Program-made: the position numbers and the translations under genes
In this document: piece by piece, positions 47,341-57,923 of the stretch
How the letters are laid out: every line of letters starts with the position of its first letter
How positions within the stretch are numbered: the stretch's first letter is position 1
The notes under the pieces: model-generated
What the model was told of the DNA's origin: nothing
Seen by the model: the letters and a program-made list of their open reading frames with translations, nothing else
Database searches by the model: none
DNA from: Phycomyces nitens
Lineage: Eukaryota; Mucoromycota; Mucoromycetes; Mucorales; Phycomycetaceae
Direction of reading: 5' to 3'
Assembly (NCBI GenBank): GCA_022702545.1
Contig: JAHRBC010000008.1
Span: forward strand, 2,046,001 to 2,110,000
Length of the DNA stretch: 64,000 nucleotides

Positions 47341-48287
47341 ATGGCATCCGAAACTACAACCACATTCGACTCTAGTGATATATTTGTCGTATTTGTCCTT
47401 GGTAAGTCTGACAATGTCACCATAAATAGTCACCATGACAACTGGTATCCATGACAACGGGTATCCTTGACAACGGGTATCCATGACAACAAACTGGGCC
47501 AATGCTAATATGGTTCATTAAAGGTGGTCCTGGTTCTGGAAAGGGCACTCAGTGTGCTTACATCAAGAGAGACTATGACTTTGTTCATCTTTCTGGTAAG
47601 CATCATCTTAGGCAAATCTATAGATCTATTAACCCTTGTTTTACAGCTGGTGACCTTTTGCGCGAAGAACAGCACCGCCCTGGATCAGAGTATGGCGAGT
47701 TGATCAACAATTACATTCGTGAGGGTGAGATTGTGCCCATGGAAGTGACCATCCTCTTGTTGGAAAAGGCGATGAAGGAGAGCAGAGACACCGATAACAA
47801 GTCTCGGTTCCTTATTGACGGCTTCCCCCGCAAGATGGATCAAGCTATCAAATTCGAGAGCACGGTAAGAACCTTTTTTTTTAAAAAAAAAAAGTGTTTG
47901 GGTGTCCCAAGCTTCAAGCTTTTATTTACACGCCCTTTTGGTCTAGGTTGTCGAGTCCCAGTTTACTCTTTACTTTGAGGCATCAGAGGAAACTTTACGG
48001 AAGCGCCTGTTGAAGCGTGGAGAGAGCTCGGGTAGAATCGACGACAACTCTGAATCTATCAAGAAGCGTTTCAAGACCTTTGAAGAGACCAGTTACCCAG
48101 TAATTGAAGATTTTATGACCCGAGGAAAAGTGCGCAAGGTAATTACAAATATTTCAATTTTTGGTTATTTTTAGAGACCATGGAAGAATATGATCTGATT
48201 ACTTGTTTTATGGCGTAGATCGATGCTGAGCAGTCGATCGAGGAAGTATATGAGGATGTAAAGAAGGTGTTTGAGACTGCATTTTAA
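47341..48287 (+). CDS. ura6: UMP/CMP kinase
   Basis: Five exons (47341-47401, 47524-47595, 47647-47864, 47947-48138, 48219-48287), 203 residues. It phosphorylates UMP and CMP to the diphosphates with ATP. Seen: P-loop GGPGSGKGTQC (split by intron 1), the NMP-binding part SAGDLLREE, FLIDGFPRKMDQA, and the lid RLLKRGESSGRIDDN, the short-lid type with two Asp that marks UMP/CMP kinases, then SYPVIEDF. Length fits the family (about 200). The first 18 residues (MASETTTTFDSSD) carry no clear targeting signal. A 16-bp minisatellite lies in intron 1. Confidence 0.94.
47435..47490 (+). repeat. 16-bp minisatellite in intron 1 of the UMP/CMP kinase
   Basis: Unit ATGACAACGGGTATCC repeated 3.5 times with two mismatches (47435, 47451, 47467, 47483), occupying the middle of the 122-bp intron. 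Confidence 0.9.
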
Positions 48288-49410
48288 ACTCTCTGGTTGG
48301 CTTTACCAAACCTTGTCATTGGTGCGGCGCTCCAGTGTGACTGCAGCCCATGTAGATAGAAATTTTTCAGTGCTGTGGTATAAAAATAAATCAAATAAAC
48401 AATCCTTTTTCCCTTTATCATTTCTTTTTCAAAAATAAATAATAATAATATTTTTATATTATTATCTACGACGGCTTTCATAGCAGATGGAATGGTGAGT
48501 TTTGTTTTATGATTTTATAAGCATCGTTGCTTTTGTGAACCTCTTTTTGAGAATATACAAAGGGACTGCAAGATACAGAAAGGATGAAACTAAGAAGCCA
48601 GAACAAGGCAACTTGTCGTGATCAACACACTTCTGATTTGCTCCCTGACTCTTTATCTTGCTATTCCCATTCAAAAACGAATGCAATCTTGAGCACATAT
48701 CTTGCAGGTTTACTTACAGATTTATGTATTCCATGTTTAGATTTCATTTGGTATTCCATGTTCTCAGTAGTCATGGGCTAAATGACATCACCGTGTTTTG
48801 TGCAGTACAAGCAAAAAAAATCAAAAATAGGTTTGGGTGTAGATAAATATTTTATATTTAGCTTTATACATGTATATATAATTTAAATAAAATAAATAAA
48901 TGAAGCTTTATATTCGTAATGTATGTATGTATGTGTATTGGGCTCGTCGTCATAACAATAAATAAATTAAACTAGTTATGAAATTTATAGAGTTTGCGCT
49001 AACTTAAAAAGGAACTAAGATTGGTTGACTTTTACTTTTATAGCAATTCGTCAAAGACTAGATACCAGATTTAGATGTGTGATAAACTAAAGTGTTCTAC
49101 ATTCTATTTAAGGAAGGGGGTGGGATTTCTCCTCTCTGGTTTGCCCAACCAAAAAAAAAAAAAAAATACATTCTATTTATGGGTTTCCATTGCATCATCA
49201 GGCTTTTCATTTCACAAATACAGTCGTTCCTGAGAAGTTGGGCATGGTGGTTGGTGGCTGCCACCTTGAAAGTAATGGCCAAGAGAAGTAGAGGAATATA
49301 GGTGTGAAGGCAGAGGAAGCCGTAACAGAGGAAATGTTGTGAAGAAGAATAAAGTATCTCTTTTTACCTCGTTAAAAACACTTTTTTTATTTTATTTTTG
49401 ACAATTAATT
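48288..49410. other. Spacer downstream of the kinase gene
   Basis: AT-rich; TAATAATAATA near 48437, a (GTAT)n run near 48920 and a 15-A run near 49150. No gene seen. Confidence 0.5.
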
Positions 49411-49688
49411 CTCACTGATGTATTTAGGGTAGGAATATAGTAAAATGTGATAATAAAGGTAATGAAATAAAGAGACGTAGTAAGTAAAGTGAGACTTTGT
49501 ATAGTGTGGTTTTTAATGAGGTAGAAAAGTTGGTATCAATTAAGATGATGTTGCTAGTCTGTGTTCCTGTTCCTTTTATACTGATGTTGTAATTCATAGT
49601 CCGTGTTAGATTCACCAGTTATATTGAATACTGGGATTGATTATATATGTCTTTGTCGTACATATAGATGTGCAAATACAACACTCAC
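49411..49688 (-). mobile_element. Solo LTR with 5-bp target duplication
   Basis: A 268-bp segment (49416-49683) flanked by the direct repeat CTCAC (49411-49415 and 49684-49688). It begins TG and ends CA, with short imperfect inverted ends (TGATGTATTT and TGTTGTATTT). On the minus strand it holds a TATAAAAGG box near 49580. These features fit a solo long terminal repeat left by recombination of an LTR retrotransposon, read on the minus strand. No internal gag/pol sequence or second LTR is nearby. Confidence 0.7.
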
Positions 49689-51955
49689 CCCCATACGCCT
49701 AGTCATAAATATTATTTGACGCATCCCAACCCTTATGGAGGGCAGCTCTATTCTCTTGAGAACGCATCCTCTTAACAGTAGTTTATTGTCCCTCGTTACC
49801 ACGCCTCCAATTTGGATAATAAGCACTAGATAACTTAAGCGTCCTTCCTCATAATAGTCCCGTAACTAGTTACTTTGCCCAACTCAATTACCCTACATGT
49901 CAAATGCGAACTTCATACGCGTTCCATAAATGATATACAAAAAATAGTGGAATCCAAACCAAGTTGCCAGATTAAGATTTTTTTCCCACCGGGTGTGTTT
50001 TTTATACAACTTTAATGAACAAACTTGGTCTAAGCATTATGCTTATTCGACAATATGCTTACGTTATTGAGGGACATTGGAAGGTAACGTCCCTGGCCTG
50101 ACCATTCTTCATGACTCAGCCCCTTCCCAGGAGCGACAATAGCCCATTAACTTTGTTGATCCGTGGTCAGAAGAATTGGTTTGTCTGCTGTTTTTAAACA
50201 CGCTTACAATTAATCCTTTAAAAGTAAGTATTCGTATTTACTCTTTTCTGCTTTTATACTAATATACACTGCAAAGACCATCTTACTTTACTTTTAGGAT
50301 ATATCGAACCGAATAAAGAGAATATATACCAGGGATTTAAATTTATTCGACTATTTTATTGAGAAATAAACTGCTTGGAGGTCAACATTTGCTTTAACAA
50401 AATATTTATTTGTCCTATCATCTTTAATTGATATCCACACACACTATATATCTCTGCCTTTCATTACCTTATTTATATTCTCAATGCATACTTTCTGGTA
50501 CTCCATCAAGCTACATATATCTACTGATTAGAGCGTAATGCCAAGCTATAGCAATCTTCTCTTGCCTCCTCTTTACAACCATCTCATTTCTATTTCTAAT
50601 GTCAAGTAATCGTCTAATCTAAAATACCAAGGCACTCTAATGTTCCGAATCACTTATACATCTATTCTTCCATGTTGTGTATTCTACCAGATATTTCTAG
50701 TATTATATACATGTAGTAATAACTGTCTTTAGCATGTAAGCAGAATAAAATACTCAACTAATATGTCAGACTAACATCTACAAAGCGCAAAAAAATGGCT
50801 TTGACTATTACACCAATATTACGAGTAATACACACATGTTTTAATTCATTAAATTACTTATTGCATCTTCTTTTAGTTTTAGACAGCAATTCCCTCAATC
50901 AAGTAGGTTTTCAGAGTATACAAAAAAAAAGAATATATTGGTAGAGATAAGCAAGAAGTATCAATCGATACAGTAATCATAGTAAACAAGTCGTTAGGCG
51001 ATTAATCTATCTAGAAATCATTCATTCTATCAAATAAACCAAAAAATGAAAATAAAACCTACAAACCAACCAAAGAGGCTTATGATTATAAAGATCAATT
51101 TCCCCGTGGCATTCACAATATAAAAGCTCAGTATAAAGAGGTATTCGTTTTATGAAAGTCGGTTTCCCTGAGGTTCGAAAAAGCGCAACAATATTCGCTA
51201 GCTCAATATTGGTCCACTTGAAGGAATCTCCAAATGTCTCTATCGTCCCAATCTCAAGTAGAAACACTGTAACTGTTATACGCTAGGCCTGATTGATCCA
51301 GTAAATTGGCGGAGTATCAAACATATTTAAAGCTGTACTACATGTCTATTTCCATGCACCACCAGGCGTCATTCTACTTGGTACAATTTGTATTCGCATC
51401 TCAAAGAGATTACAATTGAAATTAAAAGAAATCGAATATTTCTACTTTCTAAAAAAATCTGGTAACCTTTGCTGTATGGCATTTTGCTCCTATTCGAATG
51501 ATATATGTTATTTCTGATTGGACGACATTATATTCCCAATTGAGCGATAGTTTATTTTTGATTGGACGGCATTTTATTTCTAAAAGAACGACATTTTGTT
51601 CAGACCAGACATAGTTTATTGGAACGACTGTATCTTTTGTCAAAAGACGTTGTACAAGGAAATAGCTTAAATACCTTTTTTTGAATTTACCAATACTCTG
51701 GTTGCATTTATGATCATCATAGGCTTTATTTCGCTTGTAAATTTACGTCATTATGTTAGACAACGGATATAATAGATGGATAAAGACGAGAAAGATCATA
51801 TCGTCCGGAATTACCTGATCTTTGGAATCGATCATCGTCACCATTCAACAACAAAATAAAATAGAGTATAGCCTATGCTTGTTAGAATAAATATATTTAC
51901 CTTTTTTTTTTTACCTTTTTCTTTCATCTGTTTCCTTGATCTCTAAACCCCAAAA
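49689..51955. other. Long spacer upstream of the RhoGAP gene
   Basis: AT-rich. Around 50060-50200 GC is higher (GGAAGGTAACGTCCCTGGCC), perhaps an old element scrap. A degenerate tandem repeat lies at 51471-51624 and a pyrimidine tract precedes the ATG at 51956. No gene seen. Confidence 0.45.
51471..51624. repeat. Degenerate 22-bp tandem repeat with ATTGG cores
   Basis: Exact 22-base spacing across at least five units (51493, 51515, 51537, 51559, 51581), best pair TGATTGGACGACATTATATT and TGATTGGACGGCATTTTATT. Several units contain ATTGG, the reverse of the CCAAT box. It lies about 330-480 bp upstream of the RhoGAP start codon. Confidence 0.6.
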
Positions 51956-54416
51956 ATGACTGAAGTAGCTGCTACCACTGACATTGCCAGAAGACATTCC
52001 TTCCGAGGATGGCTCCGAAAGAACGTCCTGCCCGCACCCTCCCGCAAATCCCAGACTTCATTTAAAAAGTCCACGAACCAAAGACCAGGAACCATTCACA
52101 GTAAGTTGCAAATATATCTCTAGGACTCTCTGTAACCATTTGGTATTTTACAGCCGTATTTGGGGTTCCACTATCTGAATCTCTATGTTATGCCAGATCA
52201 ACTGTCGGGTACGTTGACGAAGATATGATCAAACATCGACGTGCGGGTGCGATTCCGATTATTATTGCAAAGTGCGGTGCCTTTCTCAAACAAAATGGTA
52301 ATTTTTTTAATATATATAAAAGCAGTCTTTAAAGCAAGATTAGTTCACACACCCGCCACATCTAATACAATACTTTGTGAATAAACGTATAGCATTGCAC
52401 GAACAAGGCATATTCCGTCTATCGGGAAGCATGAAACGTATCAATGAACTGCAGCAGGCATTCGATAACCCCGCAACTGCATATGGCCTACACTTTAATT
52501 GGGATAGTTATACAATACATGATGCAGCAAGTGTGATGCGTCGATTTCTCAATAAGCTACCAGAACCCGTCATACCACTTGATTATTACCAAGACTTTCG
52601 AGATGTTATGAGTAAGACCATTAATTCTGTCAATACTGCCTCTGACCAGATTTCTATCATTTATCTAGGCGACAAGTTTTATCACACTACCGAAGACAGA
52701 GTAACGGCATTCCAACAACTTATCCTAACCATTCCCCCTGCCCACCAGCACCTTTTATTGTACTTGCTGGACATGCTCAATATGTTTGCATGCAACTCGG
52801 CCGAGAATCTCATGGACGCAAGCAATCTTGCGGCCGTCTTCTGTCCAGGGATCTTGAACCACCCAGACCATGTCTCGGCTGTCCATTACAAGATTTCCCA
52901 ACGTGTTATTGAGTTCTTGATTGAATTTCAAGCGCTCTTTACTATGCAGCTCCTTATCCAAAAACCAAAACAGCTACAATCTGATACACTAGATATTCCC
53001 ACCCAGGTCAATACACAAGGCAGCATTGGATCTCCTAAAGACCTGAGTCCAAGGTCAATGATCGACACTGACGAGCCGCTTCCCGTAAAACAGCGCATAT
53101 TACCGCAGCCTCTCAATATGACAGGGCTTGTCTATAATCCCACACGTTCCGCTGAGCCCTCTCTACATAACCCCAATGATCTACACATCTCAAAAGACGA
53201 AGAAGACTGGGTCGATTCCGGAACAGATGTCAAAACCCCAGCTTCATTTATGAAATCGCCAAAAAAGAAAGAGATCCAGCAGTCAATACCCGAAGAAGCC
53301 AGCGACGACGATATTCCTACACCAAAAGCTGCCATTCCGAATCCCTTTAATACGCTCCCCGAGCCCAAGCTACAAGAGGAGCCAAAATCGCAAGACATAG
53401 TTACGTCAATTTCGGAAGCAATCCAGCCTCTTAAAAAACGTACGATTGAACAATTCAATCATCTCAAGGATACAGCCAAGCCATATTTTGGTAAATATTA
53501 ATAGCCTATATTAATTAATGTGTCTTTATTAATAGCCATGATACTATCATCATTAGTTCAACCTACAGATAAGCATCTAGTTTATAGTGTATGTGTGTTC
53601 ACTGCTGGCGTGGCTTTATTCCTGTCAGCCTATGAACTATATCTAGTCATTGCAAACTTTCAGTGGATAGAGCCATGTGCTTACTTTGGAGGAATGATGG
53701 CTTACTTCACTCTTCTGTACAAGGGAACCTGTGAAGATACCCAACACTTGTCTGAACAGACCACTCTGGACCCACCAGCCAAAGATATGGTTGACCTACA
53801 AGGTGATGATCTGATAACTTCATCCGTCAGTATCCCAAGACATATAGACCAGGATTCGGATGATGCCCTCTCGCTGTTTGATGATATTTCCATTGCAGAG
53901 GACCGAGCAACAGAGGAAGCAATGATGAAAGATGAGAGCATCATGTCCGAATGGAAAGATTTGCTTACAAGAGCATGGCGAGCCGACATTTCGATGCCCA
54001 AGGTGTTTCCGTTTTATTCTTTGGGCAATCCTCATGCCGTGGATGGGTCAAACAAGCTGAACAACCTTTCTGGTGATGAAAACAAAGAGTTTGAATGTTC
54101 GGACGATGCGTTTGATACAGCTTCATTGTGCTCGGTTTCTTCAGTGACCAGCAGGTTTGATGAAGAGTCTAATCCAAGTGAAGATGAGGACTTTGACAAG
54201 GACTGCTTGCCTGAATTGAGTATGGATGAGATGGAAAGCTATTGGGAGAAATTCCAGCAGATCGAAAAGGATACAGAATTGGCAAAGGTTCTTCAAAAAG
54301 AGCAAGACGAAGAGGCAAATCGAGTTAGACTACAGAACAATCCATTTATTACTTCAGCCACTAGTCCAACTTTTAAAGAAAAAGAAGAATGGAAGTTGCA
54401 CAAGTATGCCAAATGA
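51956..54416 (+). CDS. SAC7-like RhoGAP with a C-terminal membrane and acidic region
   Basis: Four exons (51956-52100, 52154-52297, 52393-53490, 53536-54416), 755 residues. Residues about 48-250 form a RhoGAP domain of the Sac7/Bag7 type: VFGVPLSESL, PIIIAKCGAFLKQ, the arginine finger in GIFRLSGS, HDAASVMRRFLNKLPEPVIPL and ENLMDASNLAAVFCPGIL. Sac7 turns off Rho1 in cell-wall signalling. The middle is Pro/Ser-rich. The last exon joins in frame through a GT-AG intron (TTTTG then GTAAAT, acceptor AATAG). It codes two hydrophobic helices (HLVYSVCVFTAGVALFLSAY and a second one ending AYFGGMMAYFTLLY), then about 230 acidic residues ending in a coiled-coil-like stretch. If the intron is retained the protein stops after KPYFGKY, giving a soluble form. 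Role by homology; membrane tail seen but unexplained. Confidence 0.85.
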
Positions 54417-56103
54417 ATATTAATGCCATTAAAAGAACCCGCTTTGCATTTTCAGTATACGTCAACTGTTACTCTGACATTATTATTATTATTATTCATA
54501 AAAAGAGACTATACTAGTATAAACATTAATTTACATTTAATACTATGAATGAATTCACAAGTCTAACGATAGTTTATATGAAATCATGGTCAATAAAAAT
54601 AAAAACGTATGGGCTTTTATAACAATAATAGTAATCGAGTTTGCTAATGTGCTTGATATTATTTTAAAAAAGAAAAGTGTATTTGAATAAACAAAAATGC
54701 ATTGCTATTGTTGTTTTGGTTGCAACATTTCGCGTGTAGTCTCCTTGAGATCAATGATTAGATAAAAACGATTTGGCCAAAGCAAATCATAAAAAAGGGT
54801 TTCTTTATTCTTTCCTGAGGAATCCGTACAGGACAAGGGATGCTTGGGGGTCAATACAATGCATGAGATTTGGGTATTATAAAGCACTCGAGAGAAACCC
54901 TTTGTGTGCATTCTAAATAAGAAATCAAGATTCCTAAACACGATTACCCGCCACAGTATCTCCCTCCTTTTTACGATTACCATGTTAGTCTTTTATACTA
55001 GCTTTATTTCACAAGACATCCCATTGTCTATTACCTAGAGACTGTTGGGGAACTAAGACAAGATTACAACCGAATATAAGATTATGTCCCCCTAGTGACA
55101 TGGCTGGACAACCAAGATCCCATCATATTTTATAGCCTGACCCATTTTTTTCTCCAAGTGTCAAGACTTTACTATCATTCAAAAGGCTATAAAGATAATC
55201 ATGTAGATCAATGACACTGACAATGTAAAGTAGCTTTTACAATAAATCTCCTTACCTGTAAAATAGATAGTGCGATTCTAAACAAGCATTCCAGGGAACA
55301 AACATCGGGATAAAGAACGTTTTATTTTTGAAGGACAAGTATGCCTTTTTGTCAGACAATAGGCCTCTAGTATCACTAAAAAAACGATCTACAAAATACA
55401 TATACTTCTTTACAAATGTACACAAGCATGTACAAGGTGTATTGGATTCTATTCACAAATGTCGGTCTCGACCCTTCTCAAAACCTATCCGTCCTATTTT
55501 ATTTTTACACAAATGTACACTGAATGCCTTGAGGCTCGTGATATTCAATAGCCCCCTTTCTTTTAGCATGCAGCGCAGTCCAAGGGAGAGAAGAAAGCTG
55601 AGGGAATTTTAGGTAAAGACGAAGAGCAAGATGGATGTTTGTCGATGTGAGAATTCTTTTTTTTTTAATTTTGCTTGTAATTCCTTCTTCTTCTTCTTTT
55701 AAGCTTTCTCTCTTTCTCTCTTTCTCTCTCTTGTTCTCTCATTATATTGCTATATTTGCCTATATTATTATTATTCTTTACTTGTTTATTTGTACAGAAA
55801 TAAATAAAAAAAAGGTTTCTTTTAGAATACATGTACTTATTGTTGACATTCATTATTACTATTATTATAATAAAAAAAATATTTGATAGAGAACAAGAAG
55901 CCATTAAATTATCCAAACACAAAAAGGGAATTGCAGAGTATATTTTTGGGCCAACAAGTGTTAGTTTATGTGGGGCCACTTGTTTTGAAAGACAGTGCAG
56001 ATCCTTACTTTGGGTTCTTGATTCTCCTTAATTCTTATAAAAGATTAAGGCTCTCCCCTTTGGTCTCCCTTTCTTCAACATCTTCTTTACTCTCTTTCAT
56101 CTC
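54417..56103. other. Spacer; one weak coding candidate
   Basis: AT-rich. On the minus strand 54983-54705 a 92-codon ATG frame (MVIVKRREILW at the start, LLWPNRFYLIIDLKE near the end) has plausible codon use and a TATAAA 10 bases upstream. It may be a lone exon or chance. A pyrimidine-rich tract (55680-55740) and TATA-like words precede the GPI-protein gene. Confidence 0.3.
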
Positions 56104-56767
56104 ATGAAGTTCTACGCTCTCTTGTCCATGCTCATTGGCGCCGCCAGTGTCTCTGGCCAGTTGACAGCACCCACTCGAAACTATAATGTCACCAGCCCTG
56201 TCAGCAACGGCCCTTATGTGATCGGCCAGATCTTGCCTTGTACTTACCGTCTGTTTTCAGACGTCGATAGTTCAGGTAATAAGATTATACAATAAGCCAT
56301 CTGGGACAGACCAACTTACTCTTCACGCGCTCTTTTCTGTCGTACTATTAGCCCTAAGCTTGCAGGTTACACTGGAACCCACTGCCCTTCCATCTAATGG
56401 ATCACTCCTCATTTCTGCCAATGCCGATGTGACCAAGACCGATGCATTTATCAAGAGAGATGGAAACCTCACTTACTATGAACATTCCATCAACTTCAAT
56501 ATTCCCTCTACAGTCAAGCCTGGTAACTACAAAGTTGTCTTTTTGGACAAGTCTACCAACACCCAGCTCCCTGTCCCTATCGAGGTCCGTCCTCCTGCTG
56601 TATCCACATCCTCGCTTGCCAAGGCATCTGCAACCAATATTCCCGGCCAGACCCAATCAACCGGCAGCATCTTTACCAAGAGTTCAGATTCTACAATGAA
56701 CTCTCCTGGATTGCTAACCGTACTTATTTTTGCCTCTGCCATGTCTGCAATGGCTATTGTTCTGTAA
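56104..56767 (+). CDS. GPI-anchored cell-wall protein with Kre9/Knh1-like domain
   Basis: Two exons (56104-56275 and 56352-56767), 195 residues. N-terminal signal peptide (MKFYALLSMLIGAASVSG, cleavage near residue 18). Residues 20-130 have the pattern of a small beta-sandwich with N-glycosylation sites (NVT, NGS, NLT), like the Kre9/Knh1 N-terminal domain of fungal wall proteins. A Ser/Thr-rich spacer and a hydrophobic C-terminal tail (LLTVLIFASAMSAMAIVL) preceded by small residues mark GPI attachment, probably near SDSTMNSPG. It would sit on the plasma membrane or wall; a beta-1,6-glucan role is only an inference from the family. Confidence 0.82.
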
Positions 56768-56865
56768 AATATATACATGAGATGAAAGCAATCTCGACAG
56801 CCTCCACAACCACAGCAGCAACCCATATATTCCAAAAACAAAATAATGAAAAAAATCAGGAATAA

Positions 56866-56945
56866 TCTATCCATCCATCCATCCATCTATCTATTTATCT
56901 ATCTATTTATTTATTTATTTTTCATTTTTCATTTTTCATTTTCCA
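56866..56945 (+). repeat. Compound microsatellite (ATCC/ATCT/ATTT/ATTTTTC)
   Basis: Five ATCC units pass into ATCT, ATTT and finally ATTTTTC units, a gradient typical of replication slippage. Confidence 0.9.
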
Positions 56946-56993
56946 TAGATTTGCAATGTTTATTAAGCAAACTCTATCCCTAATACCTTTTTT

Positions 56994-57040
56994 TGTGTGT
57001 GTGTTTGTGTGCTTGTGTGTTTGTGTGTGTGTTTGTCAAT
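56994..57040 (+). repeat. TG-rich microsatellite
   Basis: Interrupted GT run (GTGTGTGTGTTTGTGTG and related words). Confidence 0.85.
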
Positions 57041-57923
57041 GTCTTGGTTTATTTTGCCCAAGACATCTTCTTTATTTATTTATGTACCAACTACAATAAT
57101 AAACCGCGTTTAAACCTGGATGTAACATTATGTACCCTGCTGCTATTGTACAAGAAGTTGGAATAAGAAAGCAGCCAAAAGGAACAGGCGAGGGGTTAAT
57201 GGGATATGTATCTCTATATTGCAAGCCTATTTATTAGTGTCCCCTTTTAAAAAAACAAAATTCCAACCGCACAACGATTGATCTCTTTAGGAGATGTATG
57301 GATTAAATGCATAAATTCAAAGCACACCATGCCATTCTAAATGTAAAGAAGATGTATGGTGCACATCACTCGAGTTTGAATGCAGGATAAATGCAGTTGT
57401 CATGTACAGATATATCTCTAGAGGGTCTTTGCCCGCCCCCCTTGTTTGTTATAAGAATCCAAATGGAAGCAAGCCAAGCTCTTTGGACCACCGAGCACAA
57501 AAAGGTCAATGGCCAAGATCCAAAGGAGTTTATTATGATTATGATTATAATTATGATTATGATTATGCACGGACCTCTTTCTAATAATGCTTTTATTAAA
57601 ACAATCACATAATGAAATATGAGCCATAACCTCTTTGGTCTTTGGCCACTCGGTCATTTTCTGCAATACCAAATGATGGAATTTGGCCCATAAAATAATC
57701 AAAATGGCCATTTTTTTCTGTTCATTTTTTGAAAAAAAAAAAAAGAAACGCCGACAATAATTCCAAAATGAAAGAGACTTGGGAACACGCATACAATTTT
57801 CGTCAACCACACCGCCCGCAAACAAGAGGAATCCTTCTTTGAATCAACACTCGCCATTGACCTAGCCTTGCATTTTCTCTCTTTTACTTTTTTTCCTTTA
57901 TTCCATTTAAATCATTATAAAGT

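Larger units (their letters stand above)
56768..57923. other. Spacer with several microsatellites
   Basis: 3' flank of the GPI-protein gene followed by simple repeats (56866-56945, 56994-57040, 57535-57570). A pyrimidine-rich leader precedes the ATG at 57924. No gene seen. Confidence 0.55.

Noticed and set aside
50050..50210. Protein-coding remnant in the higher-GC patch
   Set aside because: No frame of useful length on either strand; only noted as a possible old element scrap.
55328..55612. 94-codon plus-strand frame
   Set aside because: Biased AT composition, no homology pattern, no supporting promoter or neighbours.
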